64,000 bases of DNA, from assembly GCF_004011695.2 (NCBI RefSeq), contig NC_082412.1, positions 1,736,001 through 1,800,000 on the forward strand. Direction: 5' to 3'. Below the pieces are notes generated by a model. That model was not told the DNA's origin. It ran no database searches and was given only the letters and a program-made list of their open reading frames with translations. Shown one piece after another: positions 41,123 through 52,515 of this stretch. The DNA is from Ascochyta rabiei. Taxonomy: Eukaryota; Ascomycota; Dothideomycetes; Pleosporales; Didymellaceae. Position 1 is the stretch's first letter. Every line of letters starts with the position of its first letter. Both the position numbers and the translations under genes were made by a program.

Positions 41123-43549
41123 CTAGCGACGTTGTCGCAGCCAATCGTTAGTCTCGGTCCACAGCGTCTTGTTTTGTTGAGATATGTTGCTCCCAGAAGC
41201 TTTGACACCAGCGTAAACAGCGTCCCACAAAGCGAACGCTGTTCGGAGATCACGGTCAAAGTCTATTGACTGTGGGAAATAGCGGGTGGACACAGTCTCG
41301 ATGACCCGTGCTTTTGACTCTGTGGAAGTGGGGTTAGAGTCGTTTGTGAGCTCGTCGAGGTAGGATTTGACGCCAATGCCGAGCGCGCAGTTGTTGGGAA
41401 GGAGGAATGGTAATCTGATTGGATGTTAGCGTGACACAGAGACTACCAGAGAATCTGCCATACTTTGTTATTAACTCAGAAATATCCGTCTTTCGTTCAC
41501 AGCACCCGGTCAGGAATAGTTGTGTGCAAGTAGCCTCGACAAGGTCGCGTAGCGCCTGGCGGACAGTGTTCACAACTGATCCGTACCCAAGCAGATGCTG
41601 GCTGAGCGGGCCTGTAAAGCCGATCGGCTTATGTTGTAGAGTACCGAGCCCAGCAACGCGCGAGATTAGCATGTTCGCATGCTGGTCTTTCGCTACAAGG
41701 GTTGTTAGCTACTACCACCAGATTAGGCTCGTTGTACTGACCATTGCCACGCATGGGCGCTCCGTTGTACGGGAACATATTGATATCGCCGTTCAGATCC
41801 TCGAGCCGTAGCAATTCCACAGCGAGTACAGCACTCTCCTCAAGCTCGGCTTTGCCGTCCAACGAAGCGATAGTCTGCGCCAGGACATAGCCCCAGGTGG
41901 TCAAATTGTGACTAGCATCTACATACTCGCGCACAGCAAGGTACCGCCATATCGAGTTGTACAAGATCTCGTCTGCTGTTGAAAGGAGCTGGCCGATGTC
42001 AGTATGAGCTCGTACAGCTTCGAAAAGTAAACTTACGTTTGAAGTGTCTTTCTTCGCGACTGTTTTTGCGATAAACTCGTCACTTGTCAATGACAAGATA
42101 GCAGCACCCAAAGGCCCATTGCCCTGATGACGTCAGTTTATATCAACAAAATTTGGTGTTCCCTTTACCTCATGTTGAGATACAACGTCCTTGAAAATCG
42201 CCTCCTTCACGTTCCATGTCTCAACGATCGATTGATGTTCGGGCAAGCCTCTCATAGAGATTGCACTCTTCTGCGGTTTCCCTGTTGCAGCGTCTGGGAA
42301 CCAACATGTCAGCTCCAAGTCCTTGTACCTGTACCAGTTGTGGAGGGAGGTTGAGAGCAAGTTGATTGCTGTTGTCCTTAGTGGTGTGAGCTTGGTGCTG
42401 ACGAGCTTTTGATATTCCGTTGCCACGCCGCCATCGAACGGGGGCTGTTCATGTATCTCGCAAGACGTGCGCCATTGCAGGAGGTGCGAATTGATGATGC
42501 CTTTGGACTGCAGATAGTGGAGCTCGTCCGAAAGTCGCTGGCCTAGGAACTGGTTCGCATCGGCGGACATCTGGCTCGCATTCAGGGGCTCAACCTTGCC
42601 CTCAACAGTAAGGATAGGGTGGTTCTTCACCGCCAGCCGCGCCTTGCAATACCTGTCGACGTAGTCTCCAAATCGTGGGTCATCCTTGTTGTTGACCACG
42701 ACTGAGTATCCGGTCCTGCCGCTACTCATGATCATCTTGATTGCGCCATGTGGTTTGAGAAGCTCAGTTCTATTGGGCGAGCTCAGGTTTGGCAAGGTTG
42801 GTAGAAATGGCGTTCCAGCAAGTAGTAGCGCATCGACAAAGACGTCCTCGGTGACTCTGCCGCTGCTCGCGAATCGCTCCAAGTCGGCGATACACTTTGC
42901 TCGTTTCGTCCAGTTAAAGGTCTTGTCCTCGAGGTTCCATGATGTGACGATCTTGTCGCACTCGAACAAGAGAACTTCAGATGCGCCTGATATCGCGTGG
43001 ACAAACGCTTCCTTCTCAAGGTACGCCAGCTGTACACAGTTAGTCAGCGCCGGATGCTGCTCGTCTCATCCCTACCTGGGCCCAGGCGCTGTATGGAGCG
43101 ACCTGGAAGTGGACCTTGCGCTCAATCAATATGGATTGTAGGAAGCGGAAGAGGTCTTCGGGCGTAACGTATGTCGACTCTCCAAACTTGGCAACCGAAG
43201 CCTCGGCCTGGTTGCCATCGTACAGATTCCAGGCCATCGTGTTCACGCCAGCTTCCCGTTGCTTCTGCTGGAAAGGGTCGTCCTGTTTTGTAATGTCCAG
43301 GCCGCTGAAGACGAACCAGGGTTCAATCTGCAGACCCTCGAATGTGTTCAGGTCCTCCTCGATGTACTGCTTCATGCCAAGCGGCAGACCGCCGAGGGCA
43401 GGCACAAGTGGTTCTCTGGCGCGGGGATGGCTAAGAATGCGGTGCTGGAGGTAGTGCGCGGCTTCGATAGCCACGCGGCAGCCGCTGAGCTCCTGCAGCT
43501 CGCTGAGCTCACCAATGCTGGCGTTCCATGCTTCAAAGTCGCGAATCAT
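41123..43549 (-). CDS. MKT1: Post-transcriptional regulator Mkt1 homologue, 729 aa
   Basis: Six exons: 43549-43076, 43029-42169, 42123-42037, 41988-41742, 41692-41464 and 41414-41123, all in phase. The N-terminus is an XPG-like nuclease fold (CRVAIEAAHYLQHRIL, ALGGLPLGMKQYIEEDL, then FLQSILIERKVHFQVAPYSAWAQLAYLE). The C-terminal MKT1 domain carries NGPLGAAILSLT and LPFLLPNNCALGIGVKSYLD; the latter only appears if the fifth intron uses the GTATGG donor at 41463. Mkt1 works with Pbp1 on translation of selected mRNAs in yeast. The third intron (41989-42036) is 48 nt without a stop but has clear GTAAGT, CTGAC and CAG signals. The start at 43549 is preferred over upstream in-frame non-ATG sequence. 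Confidence 0.9.
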
Positions 43550-43994
43550 CGTGGTCGGCGCGTGCGCTGTTTGTTTGGGCTTGGACGTGTGATTGGAGGC
43601 TGCGACAGAGGTGGTCTCGAGAGCTAAGAGGCCGTAGGTTTCGGTCGCTTTGTGCGGAGTTCCAGACGCAAGGATACTCAAAGATGGACCGCACGGTGAC
43701 AATTGCGGGGTGCTGATGGTCAAGGTGAACCTGGCGGTCCCAGCACGAGAGCTCCCGCCTTTGCGACACTTGTCCGCTTTCGTCTCTGGTCCCGGAACAT
43801 GTGCAACTGGCGATGCGATAAGAAAATCACAAGCATGCATTAGGCCTACATGTCTTGACTGCTTCCCTGCTGGAGTCGTTTTCTAAGCAGCACACGAATC
43901 TGAGGCGTGATCAAGTTGCCGTTTGTAGCGTGGCCAGCGTTACATCCACACCAAGCCTACCATCAACGAGGGTCCATCCACATCCACATCCAAC
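43550..43994. promoter_or_regulatory. Divergent promoter region, Mkt1 / 2OG dioxygenase
   Basis: A 445-bp gap between outward-facing starts; an open minus-strand frame extends into it from Mkt1 but lacks an ATG-supported start. Confidence 0.5.
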
Positions 43995-45126
43995 ATGTCT
44001 CACTCTCACGTGAACAGTGACTCGATACCAGTCATCGACATCTCGAGACCGAGTGATGAAATTGCCCGCCAAGTGCTCGACGCAGCGTCAACCCATGGCT
44101 TCCTGTTCATCAAGAATGATGGCGTGACAATTCCGCCAAAAGACATTGACGACATGTTCAAGCTGGTCAGTCCATGATCGCTAACAGACTTGTCTCCCGT
44201 TAACATCGAGGTAGTCCCGAGACGTCTTCAGTCTACCCAAAGAGCAAAAGTCCGAATATGCAATCCACTCAGACAAAGCCGGTGGCATCAACCGCGGCTG
44301 GGTCCAGATGGCCGGCGAGTCTCTCGACCCAGCAGGGCAGAAGGTGAAGACCAAAACTGCACATCCTGACCTCGAGCCTCTGACATACCAATAGCAAGGC
44401 GACCCCAAAGAAGCCTTCAACATCGGCCCTCCACAACCACACCTCCAACCCCTCCCCTCCCCCCTCTCCACCTCCTCAGACCTAATCCTGCGCTTCCAAA
44501 ACGCCTGCCACAATCTCTGCACCTCCATCCTCTCGCTCCTGGGCCGCGCACTCGAGACCCCGGACCCAACCTACTTCGCCTCGCGGCACGACCAGTCCCG
44601 CGGGCCATCCGGCACCATCTTCAGAATGCTGTACTACCCGCTTAGCAGCTCGACAGCAGAAGCCGCGCCGCGCATCCGGGCAGGCGCACATTCCGACTAC
44701 GGCTCGCTGACGCTGCTGTTTCGCCTCCCCGGCCAACCAGGCCTAGAGCTCTTCTCTCCCGCCTCGCAGTCCTGGGTCCCTGTGCCTGTGAACCCGTCAC
44801 CCGCAACACTGGCCTCGCCGCCTATCCTCGTGAACATGGGCGACCTGCTGAGTTTCTGGACTGGTGGGATGCTGAAGAGCACTGTGCATCGTGTGACGTT
44901 TAGTGGTGGGGGCGAGCGGTACAGTATGGCGTATTTCTGCCATCCGTTGGATGGGGCGCGGTTGGAGAGGGTGGAGAGTAGGGTGTTGGCGCTGCGGGAC
45001 GATGCAAAGGGGAAGGAGGAGCTCAGGAGTCAGAGGAAGAGATTGGGGTTGCGAGAGCAAGGGGACGAGGTGCTGACAGCGAAAGAGCATTTGGATCGGA
45101 GGCTGAAGGTTACGTATGGCTTGTGA
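43995..45126 (+). CDS. 2-oxoglutarate/Fe(II) dioxygenase (isopenicillin-N-synthase-like), 343 aa
   Basis: Three exons, 43995-44165, 44215-44343 and 44395-45126, all phase 0. The DIOX_N part reads IPVIDISRPS and THGFLFIKNDGV. The iron ligands are His199 and Asp201 (GAHSDYGSLTLL) and His265 (STVHRV). The 2-oxoglutarate site is Arg275 and Ser277 (RYSMAYF). Length fits the family. These soluble enzymes hydroxylate or desaturate small molecules; the substrate is not visible, and no biosynthetic partners lie next to it. Confidence 0.92.
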
Positions 45127-45275
45127 GGACATGTACGGGCGGTTTGCCATGGTATGCATTGACGCAGTTCGTTTGCGTAAGCACCTGTAGTACGCCGCGC
45201 CATGCTCATCATGCTTGAAATCCAAACCGCCTACACATACACTCCCCACGCCTGCTTGTGGTACGACCAACAGCT

Positions 45276-48141
45276 CTAGATACCAGGTCTCCTCTTCCTC
45301 CCTGCACGGCTCGTCATCCCACTCTCGCTTGGTCCATCCATGGCCCCACCAATGGCCTTTACAGGTACACTCTTCTCTTTCAACGTGCCGCCCAACTTCT
45401 TGATCATGGCCTCTCGCGCCTTCGCCGCACCAGGACTATCCCAACCCAATTCTTGGCTGGGCTGATACTCGTTGATCACGACCGTCTCATCGTCCTCGTC
45501 TTCGCCGTTCAGACTCAGGTTGCCTGAGCCGGCATCTCCTGCAGATCCAACTGAGCGAGTGGATGTCGCACGACCTAGCTGGCGACGTCTACGACGCTTC
45601 TCATCTGCTTGATCAGCCGGCGTTGGCGCAGCCTTTCGGGTTGCGCGCAATTTGGTCAGGAGGTCAGAGTAATCCTTCTCTTCTTCAGGCCCCTTGACCG
45701 GCGGCTGAGGGTCTTGAACTGGCGGCTCTGATGGAGCCGGTATCACAGAATCGGGTGTTGGTTCTCGAGCTGGATTGGAAGAGCGCGCTGCAGGTATAGC
45801 TCTGATTAGAGACTCGGCCGACGAGCTTCTCTGCCTTCTTTTGTCTTTACCATTGGTAGCTGAGCCTGTTGAGGATGCTGAAGGACGACGGGGTGAGTTT
45901 GCAGTGATATCATGCAACGGTGCAGATGCATTACCGTCGAAGTCCCCCAAAGCCTCATTATTATCGAACGCATGAGAAGTGCGCGTGCTGTCAGCTGGCA
46001 AGGTGAGTGGGTCAGTTGGCGAGGCAGGTGTAGCATCCGCGGAGGGAGCAAGATCGAGAGCTCGAGGTATCTGTGGTCCCCGAGCTCGAGAGTTTTGTGG
46101 TTTTGTCACGATCCGTGTTGCGTTTGTCTTCTTTGGATTCTCTTGGAGCTTAGAGCCTTCCTCTTTCGGAAGAGCAACAATAGGCTTCTCGGTAAGCTGA
46201 GGCTTTGGCCTTGTCTTCTGTGGCTGACGCGGCGCAAGAGTGTTGAGTAAATGATTACTGAACGGCTGCAGAGCGCCGGTGTGCAAACATTGCCAGAGCC
46301 AGTCTGCGTGTACAGCTGGGATGCGTCTGTCCGTAGCGAACTTGAGCTTGTGTGGGGCTGGTCTTCGGCTATTGCAGACTATGACCGAGGTTTTGGCGTG
46401 CAATTGTTCGTCATAGGTCGCACCTGTCAGATTTGTCAACTCAACATCGACCAGACGTCAAGCAAAGAAGTTATTTCCGTACCCATAAGCGTAACAGCTT
46501 TCGTCACATGCAATAGCTCAATTCCTGAAAATCCAGTAGAGTTCACCGTCAGGCCAGAGAACCCTTGTAGACGTCAGCGTTACCGAATTTTTGCGATTTG
46601 CGCAAGGGCTAAAGGCTTACCGTTGATGCTAAGCTTATCGAAAGGTCGACTCAAGACGTCGTCTGTGGGGTCGACTAGGCGCTTTCCATACAGACAGCGC
46701 TCAACCCACCAATTAGTGACCAGGTTCGTTATGGTTCCGGCACGACCCGGAAGCGATCCAGACACTGCATCGACCTCAACATCATGCGGTATCACGAGAT
46801 ATCCGTGTTTAAGCTCTTCTGCAGAGAATCTATCCAGATCAGTGCTGCTGGAGACCCGAGCGCCGTTCTTCTCTAGATGGTTTTGCAGTATGTTGGTCTG
46901 GTGGATGTTAGCTCGGCAAAGCAACGTCCACATTGCAACCCACCTTGTCTTGATCGAAGCCATGGGTGACGACGATGAGATTGTGGAAGATGCCCTCGTC
47001 TGGGTCTAGTCCCGGCGGCTGTGGTAAAACAGCTGCAGCGCGCTCGGGTGCACTGATCCCCTCTGCCTCGGCTGCTCGAGCAACCGCGGTGTCTTCCTGT
47101 TGTACCGGCGTATCGCTATGAGGCGTGGTCTGTTTGAACAAGTTGTCTTCTCTCCATTCGTCTTGCTCGATCTTGCCTTGATCGAAACTCGGCGTGGTGA
47201 TGCCAGCCCAGATTGCGTCACTTTGGATTCCGAGCTTAGTGCTTGCGGCACGACGTAGCTTCCTCCGAAGCGGGTTAAGCGGCTGAGGCTGTTCAGCAAC
47301 ACGCGTCCGCTTGCCAAGTGCTGGCGGAGGAGACTGTATGCGAATCCATGCATCCTTCCCGCGCTCTTCCGTCGGCAGTGTGGGGTTGTACAGGGTCTCT
47401 TCTAGCACCATGCCCCTGTCGAGACTCTGATGGAACCACTCCAGAGTGACAATCTTCATTCGCCAGTTGAGCGCATGTTCGTATTTCTTTCCAGTCGGCG
47501 CGGCGGCAATGAGGTGGGTGACGTTCTTTGTGAGGTCGCCATGGTACTCAGCACCGTTCTGGTCGACCGTGTCCTGGATGTGCTTCCGTTGTTCCGCTGG
47601 GCCTCGTCAGCATAGTGTCACATGGCAGTCGTCGTTTGCAGGGATGCTGTACGGTTGTCGAAGCCTGTCAGGCAGATTTTGAGACCGAAGAAGGTGGGCA
47701 GCCGGTACTGCTTCTCGAGGCCGGCGACATCCATGTCATCGTCGCCCTCCATCCAGACATCACGCAGCGCCTCCAGCCACGACGGCGACAGGACCTTGAC
47801 ATCCTCGCGAAGCTTCGCGACGTAGCGGTACTTGGCGCTGTCCGTGTTGCCGGCAACAAGGTGCGTTACGTCCGAGGTGAGGTCGAGCTTGATGGTCGCA
47901 CCCATCTGCGCGCCAATGGCCGAGAGTTGGGCCTGTCAGGCCAGGTCAGCTTGCGGTGGGCGGTGAAGGCAAGGAGGACCTACGCGCTGCTCATGCGGCA
48001 AGGCGGTGCAGCACAAGATGGCGCCCGTGAGGGGCAGGTGGGCAGTCCCTACGTGGTGCTGCTGTCAGTGCATGCTCAGATGGTAGGGCCTCTGTGCACT
48101 GCGCGCGCAGACTCACCATAGTGCCCATCCGTGGCGTCCAT
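45276..48141 (-). CDS. BRCT-repeat checkpoint protein, Rad4/Dpb11/TopBP1-like, 842 aa
   Basis: Seven exons: 48141-48117, 48048-47984, 47932-47653, 47596-46944, 46897-46621, 46563-46483 and 46423-45276, all in phase. The N-terminal BRCT pair is LTGAILCCTALP to LTSDVTHLVAG and KICLTGFDN to LTKNVTHLIAA, with Trp landmarks (SPSWLEALRDVW, LEWFHQSLDRG). A second pair follows the linker (IFHNLIVVTHGFDQDK, then LVIPHDVEVDA and FSGIELLHVTKAVTL, then WLWQCLHTGALQPF). The C-terminal 300 residues are disordered and basic, as in this family. Rad4/Dpb11 binds phosphorylated Sld3, Sld2 and 9-1-1 to start replication and signal damage. The first coding exon is very short (8 codons). Confidence 0.88.
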
Positions 48142-48702
48142 GTCCGTGTTGCCACAGCCGGCAGTCGCGGTGTCGTGTGCTGTCCAGGCGCCGAGAGAGG
48201 TCGCGTCGAGCTAAGCCTTGCCAACGCGTTCTGTGTGCGGGGTATCACGTGTGCACAGCCATCCGATCTCCTGTCAGCCCCGCCCAGCAGATCTCGCTGC
48301 TCGTCCGCCCACGATCCGAGGCAGCGCCAGCGCCACGAAAAGTCTTCGCTGCCGGTGCCGGTGCCGGTGCCGGAGTCTCCACCGCGGCGCGTGTGCCTGT
48401 GCCCCTCTTGATGACGACGCAGCCCCGAACTGCCCGAGCAAGGTGCGCGGGCCTGACTGCTGACTGCCTTCTCCAGCCTCTCCAGATCCAGAACCCCAAC
48501 CGGCGATCGTTGCGCGTTCGGGATGTTCGGGATGCTTTCCATTTCCCCTTTCGTCCTCAGACGGGAGCCCAGCACGCAAAGTGCTGACGCCGGCCAACCT
48601 GCCAATCCTGCCGTCCAAGGCTGATCGAACATGGATCCAGTGCGAGTGCGCACCTGGCAAGGCACGAGATGCACAAGGACCAAGAAAGCTCGCCCCTGTG
48701 CA

Positions 48703-48735
<33 letters not shown>

Positions 48736-48736
48736 G
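48703..48736. repeat. TG dinucleotide run
   Basis: About seventeen TG units with one CG interruption, in the divergent intergenic region. Confidence 0.92.
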
Positions 48737-50007
48737 CCTTGGCAGTGCAGTCGACTTGGCAGCTTGGGGATTCATCCCATCTCGCCGTGATGGACTGCTG
48801 TCTGGCCACCTAGCCTCGAGTGTCTCTGCCTTCTTAGCGGTGGCTCAGCGCGCACGCATGCTTCCAAAGAGTACGCAGCAGCGTCGTGTGCAGTCGAGGG
48901 ATTCGACTCCGTTTGAGCTCATTGTGGTAGCCGGCGTAAGTAGTGTGCGTTGGGCCCAGCATTGGCTTGGTGAGCAAAGTCGACCTATTTGGTATTCTAC
49001 TTGGTACAGTCAAGGATGCGGAGCAAGTCAGCAAGCAAACACTCCTTGATTCGTGTAAGATGAACATTTGGTCGCTTTCGCACTCTCGGCCACATTCCCT
49101 GTTGCTTTGACACGCCTACACAGTACACTACTTGTTCCAGATACCATGGTACATGGTAGGGCGGTCCAACGAGGCTTAAAGCCGTCGCATCCTCCTGCCG
49201 AGCAAGCCGTGATAGGATCGCTAGGGGATTGCAACAAGCCTGGCAGCTGGAGCCCTGCAGCGCGTCAGTCTTGATCGAGTCTCGGTGCTCCAGCTGATGT
49301 CATGGCCGTCCGAGCCCTCCGCAGTGACCACTTGACCGTCCTTCATATGTGCTTCAAAGCTTGCTACCTATGCCCGTGGTGCGCAGTAGCGCCGAGAGTG
49401 CTCCCCCTCGACCGCTGCCGTCATCTGCCAGAGCCACTATACCATCCGTTATTCCCTCGGTAGGCCCAGGATCCGCGCCCTGGATTTGTAAAGTATCTGC
49501 CAGGCCTCGTCCCAAGCGCAGCGCAGCCCAGCCCAAAACCCCTGTGGGCCCTGCTGTCCAGTCTTCCGTGTTGTCGTTGTCCTGACGAAGCTCTTCTGCC
49601 CATTCGTCGCGCCAACGCATCTCTCTCCAGAACAGGGAATACCCGACACATCCGCCGCATCGACACGCTTACCGCTCCAAACGTCGTTGCTGGCTCTTGT
49701 TGCTGATCCCTTCTAAACTCTTGATATGCACCCAGATGCACAGTAGTGGACTGTTATAACCTGTGAGTGCCTGTCCCTGTCTCATTTCCCCTTCACCGCG
49801 TCCGGACGCTTTGTTTCGCAAGCTCTGCGCCCGTCTCGTTCCTTCCCAAAGCGTTGGCGTGGGACCTGGTTATGTTACCTTGACCGGGTGTTCCTTTGTA
49901 ACACGCTCATCTTCCTCCTGAGTTACACACACCCTTTGCGTATCTTGATTCACGCTCTTGCTTCTACATAAGCTCCTGTGCACCCTGCATGTCCCTGCAA
50001 CTCACCA

Positions 50008-50092
50008 CCGCCACGTCCACGTCTACGTCTACGTCTACGTCCACGTCCACGTCCACGTCCACGTCCACGTCCACATCTACGTCCACCTGCAA
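50008..50092. repeat. CCACGT/CTACGT satellite in arrestin 5' leader
   Basis: About fourteen 6-bp units (CCACGT and CTACGT), ending about 27 bp before the chosen ATG at 50119. The frame through it would add a Pro/Arg repeat to the protein only from a non-ATG start. Confidence 0.85.
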
Positions 50093-50118
50093 TTGGCGTC
50101 ACTAACGCCTGCCTCGCC

Positions 50119-52515
50119 ATGACAGAGTACCGTCACGTTTACTCAGATCGTGGACGTCTGCGCTACATCCCCGAACATCTGCCAGAACCCTCGCGACTTC
50201 GACGCGGTCTCTTCCAGGGACGTCCTCGCCGACCGCACCGCATCCACATCGCACACGTCGCACCCGACCCAACTCTCCACCGCCGCCAGAAGCGGGAGAC
50301 GACTAGCCAGTCGTATTTTACAGAAAAGCTGGCGGGCCCCCGCGAGAACGCCAAACGCTACTTGCGCAACCTGCTCGATAAGCAGTTCGCCACACCTTCT
50401 GATCCTGCAGACATTGTTCTGCCCCGGTCGTCTACCAATAGCAACCGCACCTCCATTGCCTCCATCCCCGAGAGCAGGCTCTCCGCCGCCCCTAGCGACA
50501 TGCGTTCGACACCCAGAGCCTCCGGTGCTGTAGGTTCGTTTGGGCACATGTCTGCGTCGCAAGCTCACATCGACATGTCTCGGCCCTCGTTGTCAGAGTC
50601 GCAACTCTCGTCTGGACGGTCCTCGGCCAAGAACGCCATCAGCAGTGTGCGCGCAATGCCAGAAGAGAAGCCGGTAGCATCAGGAGGCGGTGTAAGCGTC
50701 AACATATCGCTCACGGAGCCTGTGCTGTTCCTCCAGGGTTTCGAACAGAGCGAGCACGCTGAGCGAAGCACTGCTATGCTCCGCGGATCTTTGATTCTGA
50801 AAGTCACAAAGCCTACCAAGCTCAAGGCCATAACGCTGAAATTCAGAGGAAAAGCCGTGACCAAGTGGCCTGAGGGTATCCCTCCCAAGAAGGTCGACTT
50901 TGAAGAAGTTGACATCCTCATGAACCACACGTGGCCATTCTTCAACGCTCAGTTCCCCACTGCGGAGAATGGTACTGGCGCAGATCGTGTGGAGCTTTAC
51001 AAGAGCAGTGGAGGCCTTGGCTCCTCCCCGAACACATCATCGACAAACCTCACGTCAAAAGAAGCAAAGAGATTATCTCTTCAGGTGAACCACTCGCGCA
51101 GCTTTGGAAAGGGCGAATCCCCGTCAGGCGGGCCTTCGGTAGCACAGAAAGGTTACAGAACCTTCAACGCTGGCGAGTACATGTACAACTTCGAGCTCCC
51201 CCTAGACAGCCACCTACCGGAAACCATCGATGTCGACCTTGGCTCCGTCAAGTACGAAATGGAGGCTACTGTTGAGCGAGCTGGAGCGTTCCGCACGAAC
51301 CTTCTTGGCACCAAAGAGGTCACTCTTGTTCGCACGCCTGCAGAAGGCTCGCTTGAACAAGTTGAGCCCATCGCTATCAGTCGCAGCTGGGAAGACCAAT
51401 TACATTATGACATTGTCATCTCTGGAAAATCCTTCCCACTGGGCGCTCAGGTCCCCATTGCGTTCAAGCTTACACCGCTGGCCAAGGTGCAATGCCACCG
51501 AATCAAGGTCTTTGTCACAGAAAATGTCGAGTACTTTTGCAACCAAAAGCGTGTTCACCGCATGGAGCCTGTACGGAAAGTGCAGCTTTTTGAGAAGCGC
51601 GCCGATGGGCCACCCACTAGCACCTTTCCCGGTAGCACGATGAGGATAGTATCAGGAGGTGGTGTTCCATACGATCAAAGAGCTGCGGCTGCACGAGGCG
51701 AAGACGTGCAAGTACAAGATCCGGGGAACTTGCTTGGTGACCTCAACGGGGAAGGTAACATTGGACCCACCGAGATGGAGTTCAACGTACAACTGCCAAG
51801 CTGTCACAACCTGCGGGACAAGGACAAGCATTCGCGGCTACATTACGATACTACGTACCAGAACATCCAGGTACACCACTGGATAAAGCTGGTCATGCGC
51901 CTCTCGAAACCCGACAAGACGGATCCAACAAAGAGACGGCACTTCGAGATCTCCATCGACTCGCCATTCCACATCCTCTCCTGTCAGGCTACACAGGCAA
52001 ACACGGCGCTACCAGCCTACTCATCACCTGAGCCTTACGTTGGTGACTCGCGGGTACCCGAGTGCGGCTGCCCAAATGCACCTATCCGCCGCACGTCTCC
52101 GACCGGTCGGGTTCCAACACTAAGCTCCATGGGTCGTTCAAGAGGCAACTCGGATGCACCCATTCCGACACCGATGCCGACACTCGCACGACCACAAGCA
52201 GCACACATCGGCGGTCCAGCCGACAACGCTGTCCAACGGCCCATCCACCTCCTCCGTGTGCCATCTTTCGCACCACCAGAGTTCTCGGAAGACGAGCCAC
52301 CGCCACCTCTCCAAACTCCTCCGCCTCAATACGAATCTATCGCGTCGCCCACAAGTGGCCTCGCAGACTATTTTGCTCGATTGTCCGACGCATACGATGA
52401 CGATAGCGAGGGCGAGCGCGCAGACCACCGCCGTGTTGAGATTCCCTTAACGCCTGGTGGGCGCACTGCTCGGAGCATGGACGAGAGGAGAATGTGGCTT
52501 CCGGTCGGGCATTGA
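50119..52515 (+). CDS. Arrestin-related trafficking adaptor with PPxY motif, 798 aa
   Basis: A single exon. After a 190-residue basic, Ser-rich lead comes the arrestin N domain (VNISLTEPVLFLQGFE, then RGSLILKVTKPTKLKAITLKFRGKA and MNHTWPFFNAQ). The arrestin C domain follows (YDIVISGKSFPLGAQVPIAFKLTPL and later HWIKLVMRLSKPD). The C-terminal tail is disordered and contains PPQY at 735-738, a PPxY site for the WW domains of Rsp5/Nedd4-type ligases. Such adaptors recruit the ligase to plasma-membrane permeases and trigger their endocytosis. Which permease is not visible. The ATG at 50119 is the first in frame; upstream frame sequence is a simple repeat. Confidence 0.9.
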   Translation: MTEYRHVYSDRGRLRYIPEHLPEPSRLRRGLFQGRPRRPHRIHIAHVAPDPTLHRRQKRETTSQSYFTEKLAGPRENAKRYLRNLLDKQFATPSDPADIVLPRSSTNSNRTSIASIPESRLSAAPSDMRSTPRASGAVGSFGHMSASQAHIDMSRPSLSESQLSSGRSSAKNAISSVRAMPEEKPVASGGGVSVNISLTEPVLFLQGFEQSEHAERSTAMLRGSLILKVTKPTKLKAITLKFRGKAVTKWPEGIPPKKVDFEEVDILMNHTWPFFNAQFPTAENGTGADRVELYKSSGGLGSSPNTSSTNLTSKEAKRLSLQVNHSRSFGKGESPSGGPSVAQKGYRTFNAGEYMYNFELPLDSHLPETIDVDLGSVKYEMEATVERAGAFRTNLLGTKEVTLVRTPAEGSLEQVEPIAISRSWEDQLHYDIVISGKSFPLGAQVPIAFKLTPLAKVQCHRIKVFVTENVEYFCNQKRVHRMEPVRKVQLFEKRADGPPTSTFPGSTMRIVSGGGVPYDQRAAAARGEDVQVQDPGNLLGDLNGEGNIGPTEMEFNVQLPSCHNLRDKDKHSRLHYDTTYQNIQVHHWIKLVMRLSKPDKTDPTKRRHFEISIDSPFHILSCQATQANTALPAYSSPEPYVGDSRVPECGCPNAPIRRTSPTGRVPTLSSMGRSRGNSDAPIPTPMPTLARPQAAHIGGPADNAVQRPIHLLRVPSFAPPEFSEDEPPPPLQTPPPQYESIASPTSGLADYFARLSDAYDDDSEGERADHRRVEIPLTPGGRTARSMDERRMWLPVGH

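Larger units (their letters stand above)
48142..50118. promoter_or_regulatory. 2 kb divergent intergenic, Rad4-like / arrestin adaptor
   Basis: It contains the promoters of both flanking genes, a TG run at 48703-48736 and a 12-bp repeat just before the arrestin start. No gene was recognised in the rest. Confidence 0.5.

Noticed and set aside
48834..48925. A tRNA-like pair of internal promoter boxes (TGGCTCAGCG and GGATTCGACTCC)
   Set aside because: The T-stem and acceptor stem do not pair, and the spacing is too long without a plausible variable arm.
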